The position numbers and the translations under genes are program-made. DNA of 24,690 nucleotides from Krumholzibacterium sp965370495 (GTDB lineage Bacteria; Krumholzibacteriota; Krumholzibacteriia; Krumholzibacteriales; Krumholzibacteriaceae): positions 1-24,690 of the forward strand of contig CBDUUV010000030.1 of NCBI GenBank assembly GCA_965370495.1, given 5' to 3'. Positions 1 through 8,088 of the stretch are shown piece after piece. The first letter of the stretch is position 1. The number at the start of each line of letters is the position of its first letter. The notes below the pieces were generated by a model. The model saw nothing but the letters and a program-made list of their open reading frames with translations, searched no databases and had not been told where the DNA came from.

Positions 1-96
1 GCTGCCTTCGATCAACGCCTCACGCGCAAAAACAGTGTCCCTTTCATCGAACCGGCTAATTGAGCCTTCGATTGAATATGTCGGCTTTTTTGCCAT
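1..96 (-). CDS. Start of an unidentified protein, cut by the left edge
   Basis: An open frame of 32 codons runs from an ATG at 96 off the left edge. It is preceded at good spacing by the Shine-Dalgarno-like sequence GGGAAAGGAAG. The visible N-terminus begins MAKKPTYSIEGS and contains RFDERDTVFAREAL. That opening faintly recalls Fe-S proteins of the reductive-dehalogenase/epoxyqueuosine-reductase type, but 32 residues are too few to assign a function and no cysteine motif is inside the window. The gene is divergent from iorA, so the two share the intergenic region 97-293. Confidence 0.55.
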   Translation of the reverse strand, partial: MAKKPTYSIEGSISRFDERDTVFAREALIEGS

Positions 97-293
97 CTTC
101 CTTTCCCGTGTCAGAACCAGTAACTCTTTACAGGATAAAGGATTTCTTGTCTCCATGCCACAGGTATTTTATGCCGGGCCTGTAAGGAATAGTTTGATAT
201 TTCTTTCATTATACTGTACGTTATACAGACTGTGTTTTTCACAGAATATAACAGCTTTTTAATAAATTACACACCCGCAGGAGGAATCCTATT
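97..293. promoter_or_regulatory. Divergent intergenic region with possible iorA promoter
   Basis: This 197-base AT-rich gap separates the left-edge gene from iorA and must hold promoters for both. On the + strand TTGATA (194-199) is a plausible -35 box, and TATACT (210-215) and TATACA (222-227) resemble -10 boxes, but none pairs at ideal spacing. A small dyad, CTGTA-N5-TACAG (214-228), overlaps this area and could be an operator. The iorA ribosome site, CAGGAGGAA, lies about 8 bases before its ATG. The promoter assignment is tentative. Confidence 0.35.
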
Positions 294-2066
294 ATGGAAA
301 TGCTGCTTTCCGGAAACCAGGCGTTGGCCCGCGGCATATACGAGTATGGCGGCGAGTTTGCGTCCGCGTATCCCGGAACACCAAGCACAGAGATTCTGGA
401 AACTATCGCAAGGTTCTTTAAAGACGATGTATATGCGGAATGGGCGATCAATGAGAAAGTGGCTCTTGAAGTCGCTATAGGCGCAAGTTTCGGCGGCGCC
501 AGATCTCTGGCCGCAATGAAGCATGTCGGACTGAATGTAGCCGCCGATCCGTTTATGACCCTTTCATATACAGGGGTAAATGCCGGCCTTATTATCGTAA
601 CCGCTGATGATCCGAGCCTCCATTCATCCCAGAATGAGCAGGATAACCGGTTATATGGAAAATTCGCGTCGGTCCCGATCCTTGAACCTTCAACCAGCCA
701 GGAAGCCAAGGATTTTGTCAAATATGCTTTTGAAATCAGCGAGCAATTCGATACTCCGGTCCTGTTAAGGATCACAACCCGCATCTGCCATTCCAAGGGG
801 ATTGTATCGATCGGGGAACGGAAAACTGCGGATCGCGGCGGATTCGTGCCTGATATCGAGAAATATGTCATGGTCCCCGCGTATGCCGCAAAGAGGCACA
901 AACTCGTTATCGAACGCCTCGAAAAACTGAAAGCATACTCCGAAAAAACTGATATCAACCATATCGAATGGAAAGACAAAAAAGTTGGTATCGTCACTGG
1001 CAGCATATCATACCAGTACGCGCTGGACGCGATGCCCGACGCGAGTATCCTGAAGCTTGGCATGGGCTTTCCCCTGCCGATGGACAAGATCCGGACCTTC
1101 GCGTCGGAAGTCGACAGGCTTTTCATAGTCGAAGAACTGGAGCCTTTCTACGAGGAGATGATAGCCGCTGCCGGGATCGAAGTGGAAGGAAAGAAATATT
1201 TCTCCAATCACATGGAACTGAATGTCAATCGCCTGAGGAAGGGTTTCGTCGAGGCTGGAGTACTCGACTCTTCCGTATTGAAGGCTCCTGCCGAAACGGA
1301 AGCAGTCCTTCCGAGACCACCGGTTCTCTGTTCCGGGTGCCCTCACAGGGGCCTTATGGTGATGCTCAAGAAACTCGGGGTATACACTACGGGCGATATC
1401 GGCTGCTACACCCTCGGCGGCCTGCCACCTCTCAGCCAGATTCATACGTGCATCTGCATGGGCGCTTCGATCGGTATGGCTTTTGGAATCGAGAAAGCCG
1501 GGAAAACAGAAAAGAAAGCGGTTGCCCTTCTTGGCGACAGCACATTCCTTCACAGCGGGATCACCGGTCTCGCGAGCGCCGTTTACAACAAAAGCAACAT
1601 CACTGTCGTTATCGCGGACAACATGATCACAGCCATGACGGGCGGCCAGGATAACCCCGCGACACTGAAGACCCTTATGGGGAAAAAGACAAAGCCTGTC
1701 AATCTGGTCAAACTCTGCGAGGCGCTTGGAGTGGAACATGTAAGGACCATAGATCCGTACGATCTCGACGAAACGTTTGCGGTCCTCAAGGAAGAAACGG
1801 AAAGAGAGGCGACATCTGTCGTCATCACTACAAGGCCATGTATGCTCTTCCCTTCCAAGATCAAAGACGAACCGTACACGGTCATACTGGACAAATGTAT
1901 AGCGTGTGGCGCTTGCTTCAGGGTTGGCTGCCCGTCGATCTCCGCCGCGCCTGAGACAAATGACAAAGGCAAACACAAATCGGTTATCGATACTACGACC
2001 TGTACCGGTTGCACAATATGCGCCCAGGTCTGTCCATCCGGCGCAATAGTCAGGGTCGAATCCTGA
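294..2066 (+). CDS. iorA: Indolepyruvate:ferredoxin oxidoreductase, alpha subunit
   Basis: Catalytic, thiamine-diphosphate-binding subunit that oxidatively decarboxylates aryl pyruvates (from transamination of aromatic amino acids) to acyl-CoA and reduces ferredoxin. The 590 residues match the usual family length. An N-terminal pyrimidine-binding domain is followed by the CSGCPHRG motif near residue 350. The TPP-binding region has GDIGCYTLGG, then GDSTFLHSG and a downstream Asn-rich segment (ADNMITAMTGGQ). The C-terminus is a ferredoxin domain with two [4Fe-4S] sites: C535, C538, C541, C546 and C570, C573, C576, C580. The ATG is fixed by a strong AGGAGG. The stop is TGA, followed 28 bases later by iorB, so the two form an operon. 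It supplies reduced ferredoxin that the neighbouring membrane hydrogenase could use. Confidence 0.95.
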   Translation: MEMLLSGNQALARGIYEYGGEFASAYPGTPSTEILETIARFFKDDVYAEWAINEKVALEVAIGASFGGARSLAAMKHVGLNVAADPFMTLSYTGVNAGLIIVTADDPSLHSSQNEQDNRLYGKFASVPILEPSTSQEAKDFVKYAFEISEQFDTPVLLRITTRICHSKGIVSIGERKTADRGGFVPDIEKYVMVPAYAAKRHKLVIERLEKLKAYSEKTDINHIEWKDKKVGIVTGSISYQYALDAMPDASILKLGMGFPLPMDKIRTFASEVDRLFIVEELEPFYEEMIAAAGIEVEGKKYFSNHMELNVNRLRKGFVEAGVLDSSVLKAPAETEAVLPRPPVLCSGCPHRGLMVMLKKLGVYTTGDIGCYTLGGLPPLSQIHTCICMGASIGMAFGIEKAGKTEKKAVALLGDSTFLHSGITGLASAVYNKSNITVVIADNMITAMTGGQDNPATLKTLMGKKTKPVNLVKLCEALGVEHVRTIDPYDLDETFAVLKEETEREATSVVITTRPCMLFPSKIKDEPYTVILDKCIACGACFRVGCPSISAAPETNDKGKHKSVIDTTTCTGCTICAQVCPSGAIVRVES

Positions 2067-2094
2067 TTGGAATGGAAAGGAGCTGGAGACTATT

Positions 2095-2673
2095 ATGAAA
2101 AACGATATTACCAACGTTTTGATCGTGGGTGTTGGCGGCCAGGGAGTTCTTCTTGCCAGTGAAATCCTGACCGAGGTCGCGAAGGTCACGGGGTTTGACG
2201 CCAAAAAAAGTGAAGTACACGGAATGTCGCAGCGCGGCGGTGTTGTGACCAGCCATGTGCGTTTCGGCGGCAAGGTGTCTTCTCCCCTTATTCCTTCCCG
2301 GGAAGCAGATGCCATTCTGGCTTTCGAACTTGCCGAGGGGCTCAGGTGGGTCGGAGAACTGGCCCCGGCGGGAACGATGATCGTGAACAACCAGAAGATC
2401 ATCCCGGTCATTACAACCACGGGGAAATTCTCTTACCCTGAAAATGTCGCTGAAAAGATCACGGAGCATACGAAGGATGCCATATTCATAGATGCTTATG
2501 ATATTGCTGTCGAGCTCGGCAATTCTCGCCTGGTCAACACGATCCTTCTGGGTGTTCTCTCGAAATCACTTGATCTCGATGAGGCGGAGTGGCTCAAGGT
2601 AATTGAAAAAATGGCTCCCAAAGGAACCGGAGAGCTTAACAAAAAAGCTTTCCTTGCCGGAAGAAGCCAGTAA
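2095..2673 (+). CDS. iorB: Indolepyruvate:ferredoxin oxidoreductase, beta subunit
   Basis: Gamma-type 2-oxoacid oxidoreductase subunit that pairs with IorA and takes part in CoA binding. The 192-residue length is typical. The N-terminus has the family's nucleotide-fold opening (NVLIVGVGGQGVLLAS) and, further on, the characteristic SEVHGMSQRGG segment. A GGAAAGGAG ribosome site lies upstream of the ATG. It sits directly behind iorA and is followed by a strong terminator, making a closed two-gene operon. No Cys cluster is present, as expected. Confidence 0.95.
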   Translation: MKNDITNVLIVGVGGQGVLLASEILTEVAKVTGFDAKKSEVHGMSQRGGVVTSHVRFGGKVSSPLIPSREADAILAFELAEGLRWVGELAPAGTMIVNNQKIIPVITTTGKFSYPENVAEKITEHTKDAIFIDAYDIAVELGNSRLVNTILLGVLSKSLDLDEAEWLKVIEKMAPKGTGELNKKAFLAGRSQ

Positions 2674-2707
2674 CATTATCTCTCTCAATGATGTTACATA
2701 CAACACA

Positions 2708-2736
2708 ACGCCCTCCCGTCACGGGAGGGCGTTTTC
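2708..2736 (+). terminator. Rho-independent terminator of iorAB
   Basis: A perfect 11-bp GC-rich stem (2708-2718 paired with 2722-2732, core GCCCTCCCG/CGGGAGGGC) with a three-base loop is followed by TTTT. It lies 35 bases after the iorB stop. The minus-strand hycI gene ends at 2777, so the hairpin may serve both convergent units, though the T-run favours the + strand. Confidence 0.9.
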
Positions 2737-2776
2737 TGATAGTTCAAGGCAATACCCGGGGATTTTCCGGAGCATG

Positions 2777-3250
2777 TTACTTTTGAGCCGCATCGATAAG
2801 AATAGCTACAAGTTCGTCTACGCCCCTTTTCACTTTGTCGCTGAGGCCATCGTCGAGTTCCATGCTTTCAGGCTGTATCCCCACCATTATCGGGTCCCCT
2901 TTCCATTCGTTTTTCAGGAACAATATCATGTAGTGCAGGGACAGGGTGTGAGTACTGCTCGCCGACATCATCATCTTCTCGAGAGAGACAATTTTCACTT
3001 CGCCGGGTTCCCCACCAAAATCGATAGCATCTATATATACGACGCTTTCAAGGTTCTTTCTCTCGACCCAGCCTCCGTAATTCTCCGGCACTTCCGCGCA
3101 ATCAACTATTGGCAGATCTATCTTTCCTTCCAGTCCCTCTATCACAGCACAGCCCGCGCCGTCATCTCCCTTGATAACATTACCTATCCCTACGACACCG
3201 AACCGTTTGCCCTTCAACCTCGCGTGCAGCCTGTTTTTCAGATCTTTCAT
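2777..3250 (-). CDS. hycI: [NiFe]-hydrogenase maturation endopeptidase (HycI type)
   Basis: Nickel-dependent M52-family protease that removes the C-terminal tail of the hydrogenase large subunit after Ni insertion. The 157 residues match the family. The GIGNVIKGDDGAG motif (residues 21-33), the acidic pair in YIDAID (D74/D77), and H101 in THTLSL give the expected acidic/His nickel ligands. GIQPE (124-128) is typical of the HycI branch. Its substrate is presumably the large subunit at 10004-11200, which carries a cleavable tail. The start ATG at 3250 is 9 bases from AGGAAG. A hairpin terminator separates it from the hydrogenase operon upstream, so it depends on read-through or its own promoter. 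Confidence 0.92.
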   Translation of the reverse strand: MKDLKNRLHARLKGKRFGVVGIGNVIKGDDGAGCAVIEGLEGKIDLPIVDCAEVPENYGGWVERKNLESVVYIDAIDFGGEPGEVKIVSLEKMMMSASSTHTLSLHYMILFLKNEWKGDPIMVGIQPESMELDDGLSDKVKRGVDELVAILIDAAQK

Positions 3251-3276
3251 TGCTTCATACTTCCTGTTTTGTCAAC

Positions 3277-3302
3277 AAAAAGGGGGCCTTCAGGAGGCCC
3301 CC
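3277..3302 (-). terminator. Hairpin terminator between hydrogenase operon and hycI
   Basis: Read on the minus strand, GGGGGCCT and AGGCCCCC form an 8-bp stem (3295-3302 with 3282-3289) around a five-base loop, followed directly by TTTTT. It lies between the end of the NuoI-like ferredoxin gene (3331) and the start of hycI (3250). It would end most transcripts of the hydrogenase operon before hycI. Confidence 0.8.
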
Positions 3303-3330
3303 CCCATATCAATCTTTTCCCACAGCCGGC

Positions 3331-3957
3331 TCAGCTCGTTCCCCACTCGTCTGAAAGTATATAGGCCGAACGGCAGTCGGGACAGAGTATCCTCATGTAG
3401 TTATCCCTTTCGAGGCTTTTTCTGGGATTGCTTCCAGTATCTTCTTCGACAAGTTCCAGGTCGGCGTATTTTACCATGACAAGTGTCGCGTTGGCAAAGG
3501 ACACTTCGCCGAGCTTGTCGTTGATCCACTTTATATGATCAACAGCCGTTATCGGGCTGCCGCATCTTTCACAGAAAACAAGTTCCTTGTCATGCGTGTC
3601 TATAATATCATCTTTGCTGAAACAGGATTTTTCAAAGTCCGGATCAAGCTTGATACCCTTGCCCGTTATGCAGTACTCAAAACACTGGCTGCAGAATATG
3701 CATTGCGCCCAGTCTCTCTCGATACGGCGAACCATCACGCCTTTTTCTTCTCTGAACTCGTCCACTATCGTTATGGCTCCGGCGGGGCAGACCTGGCCGC
3801 AGGCGCCGCAACCTACGCACTCGTCGGGTACATATGTGGGAGTACCCCTGAAGTGCTCCGGAACTGTCGCGGGTTCCTTTGGAAATTTTGTTGTATATGG
3901 CCCCTTGATCAGGGCTGTTATCGCTTCTTTCAGCTCTCTAAGTTTAGGCTTACGCAT
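3331..3957 (-). CDS. mbhN: NuoI/MbhN-like 8Fe ferredoxin subunit with zinc-ribbon-like tail
   Basis: Peripheral electron-transfer subunit of the membrane-bound hydrogenase, passing electrons from ferredoxin to the small subunit. Two [4Fe-4S] motifs are visible: C47, C50, C53, C57 and C86, C89, C92, C96. The C-terminal half carries C129/C132 (CERC) and C192/C195 (CPDC), which could bind zinc or a further metal site, as in HycF-like formate-hydrogenlyase ferredoxins; this makes the protein longer (208 aa) than plain MbhN. AAGGAAG precedes the ATG. It is the last gene before the operon's terminator. Confidence 0.87.
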   Translation of the reverse strand: MRKPKLRELKEAITALIKGPYTTKFPKEPATVPEHFRGTPTYVPDECVGCGACGQVCPAGAITIVDEFREEKGVMVRRIERDWAQCIFCSQCFEYCITGKGIKLDPDFEKSCFSKDDIIDTHDKELVFCERCGSPITAVDHIKWINDKLGEVSFANATLVMVKYADLELVEEDTGSNPRKSLERDNYMRILCPDCRSAYILSDEWGTS

Positions 3958-3992
3958 TCTTCCTTAAAACCCCCGCATATCCTGCTGCTTCT

Positions 3993-4337
3993 TTAAATAT
4001 TATCCTCTATGCCTTCCATGTCTTCCTTGTACTTATCAATGACGCTTCCATCCCAGAGCCTTATCCCGGAACGGTGAGCGGCCCTGGCTATGGCATGTGC
4101 CCCTGTAGGAGCAGTTATCAGAATAAACCAGATGCAAAGCAGGGCCTTGACGCTCATCGCGTTGATCCCTGTATAAAAAACCACGCTCAATAATATCATG
4201 CATGTCCCGAGGGTAACACATTTTGTCGCGGCCTGAAGACGGTTGTATATATCAGGTAGGCGCACCAGCCCTATACAGCCGATAATATCAAACGTAATTC
4301 CTGTAACGAGCAGCCCGAGTCCGATATACTCATTCAT
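3993..4337 (-). CDS. mnhG: Mrp/Mnh antiporter subunit G homologue
   Basis: Small membrane subunit (about 114 aa) of the Mrp-type Na+/H+ antiporter module joined to the hydrogenase. Three hydrophobic segments are seen, with the family pattern GLVRLPDIYNRLQAATKC and a conserved TAPTGAHAIARAAH near the end. I chose the ATG at 4337 (MNEYIGLGLL) because it overlaps the mnhF stop by eight bases and has GAGGGG upstream. An in-frame ATG at 4382 would lie well inside mnhF. Equivalent to MbhC in Pyrococcus naming. Confidence 0.92.
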   Translation of the reverse strand: MNEYIGLGLLVTGITFDIIGCIGLVRLPDIYNRLQAATKCVTLGTCMILLSVVFYTGINAMSVKALLCIWFILITAPTGAHAIARAAHRSGIRLWDGSVIDKYKEDMEGIEDNI

Positions 4338-4584
4338 CGAAACCCCTCCCCTCGAGATACTTGGCAAGGGCAAGCGTTCCAATAAAACTCAGAAGAGCCC
4401 ATGATATGCCTATGTTCATATAAATGTCTTTTTTTGTTATGATCGAGTATATAGCGCAGAATCCGACGACAAGAGTTCCGACAATATCGATCGCCACAGT
4501 CCTGTCAGGAGCTGTAGGCCCCTTTCCGACCCTGTACAGGCAAAGAAAAAGGCAGAGAATCAAAAGCCCGATAAAGACAATCAC
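4330..4584 (-). CDS. mnhF: Mrp/Mnh antiporter subunit F homologue
   Basis: An 84-residue protein with three transmembrane helices. The family signature RVGKGPTAPDRTVAIDIVG is present after the first helix. The GTG start overlaps the mnhE stop (GTGA), and its own TGA overlaps the start of mnhG, so translation of E, F and G is coupled. Member of the ion-translocating module (MbhB equivalent). Confidence 0.92.
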   Translation of the reverse strand: MIVFIGLLILCLFLCLYRVGKGPTAPDRTVAIDIVGTLVVGFCAIYSIITKKDIYMNIGISWALLSFIGTLALAKYLEGRGFDE

Positions 4585-5066
4585 TCGAATACCCTTTCTA
4601 AAAGACCTTCAAAATGCTCGACGATCAATTCCGCTTCTTTTTCAGAACCATCAGAAGGAATGTTAATCCAGTGAATATACAGATGATCCCCGATCATGTC
4701 GACCGTAAGTGTTCCCGGCGTGAGAGTAATGGAATTAGCCAGAAACGTCCTTGCCATATCGGTTTTCAGTTTTGTCCGGACTTTTATGATTCCCGGGCGT
4801 ATCGGCATGTTAATGTTCAGCACCCTGTATGCAACATCGAAATTTGCCTTGATCACATACCCCAGAAAAGTCAGCGCGTATACGAACAGCCAGAAAAGGC
4901 GCACCGGGTGGAAAACCTTGATGGCTCCCAGGGGAAAAATGTCTCCTAAAAGAAGTTCCGCCAGCAGGGCGACGACCACACCGACAAGGACCTCCTGCCA
5001 CTGGAGAGACCAGGTCAGCGACAACCAGACACCGAGAAGAATCAAAAAGTGTAAAAATCGTTTCAT
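4581..5066 (-). CDS. mnhE: Mrp/Mnh antiporter subunit E homologue
   Basis: A 161-residue membrane subunit of the Mrp module (MbhA equivalent). Hydrophobic helices fill the N-terminal half; a soluble C-terminal part carries the family pattern ANSITLTPGTLTVD followed by LYIHWI. I place the start at the ATG at 5066 (MKRFLHFLIL), which has AAGGGAAG upstream. A start at 5087 would overlap the preceding gene by eight bases and lacks a clear ribosome site. The stop overlaps the mnhF GTG. Confidence 0.92.
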   Translation of the reverse strand: MKRFLHFLILLGVWLSLTWSLQWQEVLVGVVVALLAELLLGDIFPLGAIKVFHPVRLFWLFVYALTFLGYVIKANFDVAYRVLNINMPIRPGIIKVRTKLKTDMARTFLANSITLTPGTLTVDMIGDHLYIHWINIPSDGSEKEAELIVEHFEGLLERVFE

Positions 5067-5079
5067 CTGCTTCCCTTTT

Positions 5080-6582
5080 CTATCCACCAGCCAGGAAATT
5101 CAAATAGGCCGTCTTGTCCAGAAGCGAATCCCTTGCAGCCTGTAACATCCCGCTATCGACAAACGGATAAGCTATTCCGAGCGCAAGACAGAGAATCGCG
5201 AGAATAACCAGGGGCAATATCATCATTAATGGCGCTTCTTTGATTTTTGCGAATTTTTCGGGGAGTTTGCCGAAAAGCACATTCATCTGGAGCCTGATAA
5301 ACGATATCATAGTCATAAAAGCAACGAGGATCGCGATTACACTGTATATCGTGTACCCGGCCTTCATAAAGGCAAATATGATAATCAACTTGCTCCAGAA
5401 CCCGTTGAACGGCGGGACACCCGATATCGACAGTGACGCTATAGAACATGTCACGCTCGTCGTCGGCATGCGCCTTATTAATCCCCCCATCTCGAGCTTG
5501 TTCCGTGTTCCGGTCCGGTACTCGAAAGATCCGGCACACAGAAACAGACAGGATTTGAAGACCGCGTGATTGAGCATGTGAAATAATCCGCCGAAAAGGG
5601 CCAGCGCCGCCAGTGACGGGTCAATATCAGGGTTTAATCCGAGGCCGATACCCATCATAACATAACCCATCTGGCTTATCGAATGGTATGCCAGCATCCT
5701 TTTGAAATCATGCTGCCCTACCGCAAGGAAAACTCCTACAAGCATCGACAATGCCCCAAGGAACATGATTATCGATGATACCAGGGCGCTGGGGCCGAAC
5801 ACATGGAACATCAGCCTTGCTATGGAATATATACCGAGAGCTTTTATCAGGACTCCGGAGAGCATCGCCGAGATGGGGGCCGGAGCGCTTGGGTGCGCGT
5901 CGGGCAGCCAGGCATGAAATGGTACCGATGAAGCTTTCAGCCCGAAACCCGCTATGAATAGAGCCAGAACAAAACCGACAGCCCTGTTCATCCCCATCTT
6001 GCCCAGTTCCACGGCAACATCGGGCATGTTCAGTGTCCCTGTCAACGAATACAGGAAAGCTATCCCGAAAAGTATCAGGGTGCTTGCCACTCCGCCGAGA
6101 ATAAGGTACTTGAAAGATGCCTCGAGCTCATTCCTCTCGCAACCGAATCCGACAAGAGCGTATGACGCTATAGACGCGATCTCCAGAAATACGTAGAGAT
6201 TGAACAGATCGCCAGTTATCACTACACCGTTCATCCCTCCGATCATCAGGAGAAACAGTGTGTAATATTTTGACTTGGCCGTATAGGAGTTCATGTACTT
6301 CGTTGAATAAATCATCGCGAGGAAGCCGATAACATTTATTATCACAAGAAGCATGGAACTGAACCCGTCCGAGACCAGCAGGATACCGTAGGGCGGAAGC
6401 CAGCCACCGACATGATAGGCGAATGGAGATTCAAAAAGCATCATGACCGCCATTACCGACAGGCTCGTCATAGCTATGAATGCCAGATAGTCCGACACCT
6501 TCTGGTTGATCTTGGCAGCCAATAGATTAAAGAACGCCATGCCCAATGGAATCGCTGTAAATAATGGGTAATATCCCTGCAT
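5080..6582 (-). CDS. mnhD: MrpD/MbhH-type proton/sodium-translocating subunit
   Basis: A 500-residue polytopic membrane protein of the antiporter family shared with complex I NuoL/M/N. The key charged residues are present: E134 in the LYVFLEIAS helix, K216 in FGLKASSVPFHAWLPDAHPSAP, and K247 in LIKALG. About 14 hydrophobic segments are visible. It lies between mnhC and mnhE with tight spacing, and an AGGAG site precedes the ATG. It is one of two large antiporter-type subunits in this cluster, the other being at 8089-9972. Confidence 0.94.
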   Translation of the reverse strand: MQGYYPLFTAIPLGMAFFNLLAAKINQKVSDYLAFIAMTSLSVMAVMMLFESPFAYHVGGWLPPYGILLVSDGFSSMLLVIINVIGFLAMIYSTKYMNSYTAKSKYYTLFLLMIGGMNGVVITGDLFNLYVFLEIASIASYALVGFGCERNELEASFKYLILGGVASTLILFGIAFLYSLTGTLNMPDVAVELGKMGMNRAVGFVLALFIAGFGLKASSVPFHAWLPDAHPSAPAPISAMLSGVLIKALGIYSIARLMFHVFGPSALVSSIIMFLGALSMLVGVFLAVGQHDFKRMLAYHSISQMGYVMMGIGLGLNPDIDPSLAALALFGGLFHMLNHAVFKSCLFLCAGSFEYRTGTRNKLEMGGLIRRMPTTSVTCSIASLSISGVPPFNGFWSKLIIIFAFMKAGYTIYSVIAILVAFMTMISFIRLQMNVLFGKLPEKFAKIKEAPLMMILPLVILAILCLALGIAYPFVDSGMLQAARDSLLDKTAYLNFLAGG

Positions 6583-6603
6583 TTGAACTCCTGATTACTC
6601 CTT

Positions 6604-6954
6604 CTATCCCTTTAACCTGTTAATCTTGGACATATCGAAAGTCTTGTACTTTTCGTACAATCTCAGACTGATCGAAACCATCAACGCCAGCACTCCCAGT
6701 CCGATCACGATAGATGTCAGAACCAGCGCCTGGGGCAGTGGATCCACACCGTACTTTACCAGTTCACTCGGCGCCATATCTTTCGTCAGGATCGGAGCTA
6801 TCCCGCCTTTCCTCCAGCCTATAAGGATCAGAAAAATATTGACCGCGTATTCAATAATAACAATCCCGATTATTTTCTTGATGATATTTTTCTTCGCGAC
6901 CAGACAGTAAAGGCCCATAACGAAGAGAACCAGTGCCAGAAAATATAATGTCAT
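6604..6954 (-). CDS. mnhC: Mrp subunit C / NuoK-like membrane protein
   Basis: A 116-residue protein with three transmembrane segments. The family pattern is clear: an early GLYCLVAKKNIIKKIIGIVIIE, then the VDPLPQALVLTSIVIG stretch typical of MnhC/MbhG, homologous to complex I NuoK. It starts six bases after the mnhB stop, with GGGAGTGACGAAG just upstream, so it is co-translated with mnhB. Confidence 0.94.
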   Translation of the reverse strand: MTLYFLALVLFVMGLYCLVAKKNIIKKIIGIVIIEYAVNIFLILIGWRKGGIAPILTKDMAPSELVKYGVDPLPQALVLTSIVIGLGVLALMVSISLRLYEKYKTFDMSKINRLKG

Positions 6955-6960
6955 TCTTCG

Positions 6961-7458
6961 TCACTCCCCTTCCTGTTTTTCCGTTTCCTCCACAAGCGTA
7001 GAGATAAACCTTCCAAAAATCGACAATGCGATAAAGACCGCGAAAACCGAAGCGGTAACCTTGATGCCGATCGCGATATTGGCAAGCGGGATCATGCCGC
7101 CGCTGAACAGTTGAAACCGTTCCCCTTTTCCGAGAATATTCAAAAAGAAATATCCGCCTGACAACCCGGCCAGCCCGATGATGAGAAAAACAAGCACTGC
7201 CGTAGTGTCCAGGAGTGATGCCATCTTGTCGCTCAATTTCTTCAATCCCAGGGTCTTCCCGAACCCAAGCGTAAGAATAATATACCCGCACGCCAGTATG
7301 ACCCCGCCGGCAAATCCTCCTCCCGGGGTCAAATGGCCATAGATAATGATATACGCGCCGAAAATAAATACGATTCCTATGACGAACCTGACAATCGTTT
7401 TCACAATCGGCGTCATTCCGTTCTTGTCGTCATGGATCATTTTTTCAATATTGTCCAT
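6961..7458 (-). CDS. mnhB: Mrp subunit B homologue (MbhF type)
   Basis: A 165-residue membrane subunit with about four helices. It shows the characteristic HLTPGGGFAGGVILACGYIIL block and a later FSGGMIPLANIAIGIKV segment of the MnhB family. AAAAGGTGA lies before the ATG. It follows the MbhD-MbhE fusion gene by ten bases. Together with mnhC and mnhD it rebuilds the core of an Mrp antiporter. Confidence 0.94.
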   Translation of the reverse strand: MDNIEKMIHDDKNGMTPIVKTIVRFVIGIVFIFGAYIIIYGHLTPGGGFAGGVILACGYIILTLGFGKTLGLKKLSDKMASLLDTTAVLVFLIIGLAGLSGGYFFLNILGKGERFQLFSGGMIPLANIAIGIKVTASVFAVFIALSIFGRFISTLVEETEKQEGE

Positions 7459-7468
7459 AGTTCACCTT

Positions 7469-8062
7469 TTAAAATCCCTCGAAGTTTTTCTTGATATCCT
7501 CATCTTCGAGAATACCGACTTTCTCCGTGTCTTCATCCCCGCGACGTTTACGCCCACGCCGTCTCAGAATAACGAAAGTGCCGACAATGGATACAAAAAG
7601 AACGGTTGCTTCACCGATCGTATCGTACGCCCTGAAATCCAGAAGGATCGCTGTCACTATATTTGTAGCTCCCGTATCCCTGGCCCCGGTCTCAAGATAC
7701 CTGCTGGACACTTTCATTATCGGTTCTCCAAAGACCGGCAGTTCATGGACGGCAAAATATGCGAACAACAGAAACAGCCCGAAGAAAATAAGACTGACAA
7801 CAAAAGGCAGTGTGTCCCTGTACTTTTCAATCGCGGTATTATCTGTGCTTACAGTCGCCCTGATAAGTATCACCAGAATCAGGATTTCGACGACCACCTG
7901 CGTAATAGCAATATCCGGCGCGCCCAGCATCAAAAAGATGATGCCCATGCTGAACCCTACGAGACCGACTGATATCACTGATGAAAGCAGGTTCTTCGCC
8001 TCGATAGCGATAATCGAACCTACTATCATGAAAATCGTTATTACAAGGAGAGCTGTCTCCAT
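7469..8062 (-). CDS. MbhD-MbhE fusion (C-terminal part of MrpA)
   Basis: A 197-residue membrane protein. Residues 1-75 match the MbhD/DUF4040 type (MLGAPDIAITQVVVEILILVIL); residues from about 85 to 165 match MbhE (LPVFGEP near the first loop, then RAYDTIGEATVLFVSIVG). In Pyrococcus these are separate genes, and in Mrp antiporters both are the tail of MrpA. Here they form one gene, separate from the NuoL-like body encoded just upstream. The C-terminus is an unusual, highly charged tail (RRRGRKRRGDEDTEK). GGGAAAGG and AAAAGG lie upstream of the ATG. Confidence 0.88.
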   Translation of the reverse strand: METALLVITIFMIVGSIIAIEAKNLLSSVISVGLVGFSMGIIFLMLGAPDIAITQVVVEILILVILIRATVSTDNTAIEKYRDTLPFVVSLIFFGLFLLFAYFAVHELPVFGEPIMKVSSRYLETGARDTGATNIVTAILLDFRAYDTIGEATVLFVSIVGTFVILRRRGRKRRGDEDTEKVGILEDEDIKKNFEGF

Positions 8063-8088
8063 CCTTTTGCCTTTCCCTTACCTTTTCC

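Noticed and set aside
1008..2420. Long minus-strand open frame (470 codons) opposite iorA and iorB
   Set aside because: Opposite strand of two well-conserved genes; no recognisable domain; low-complexity shadow composition.
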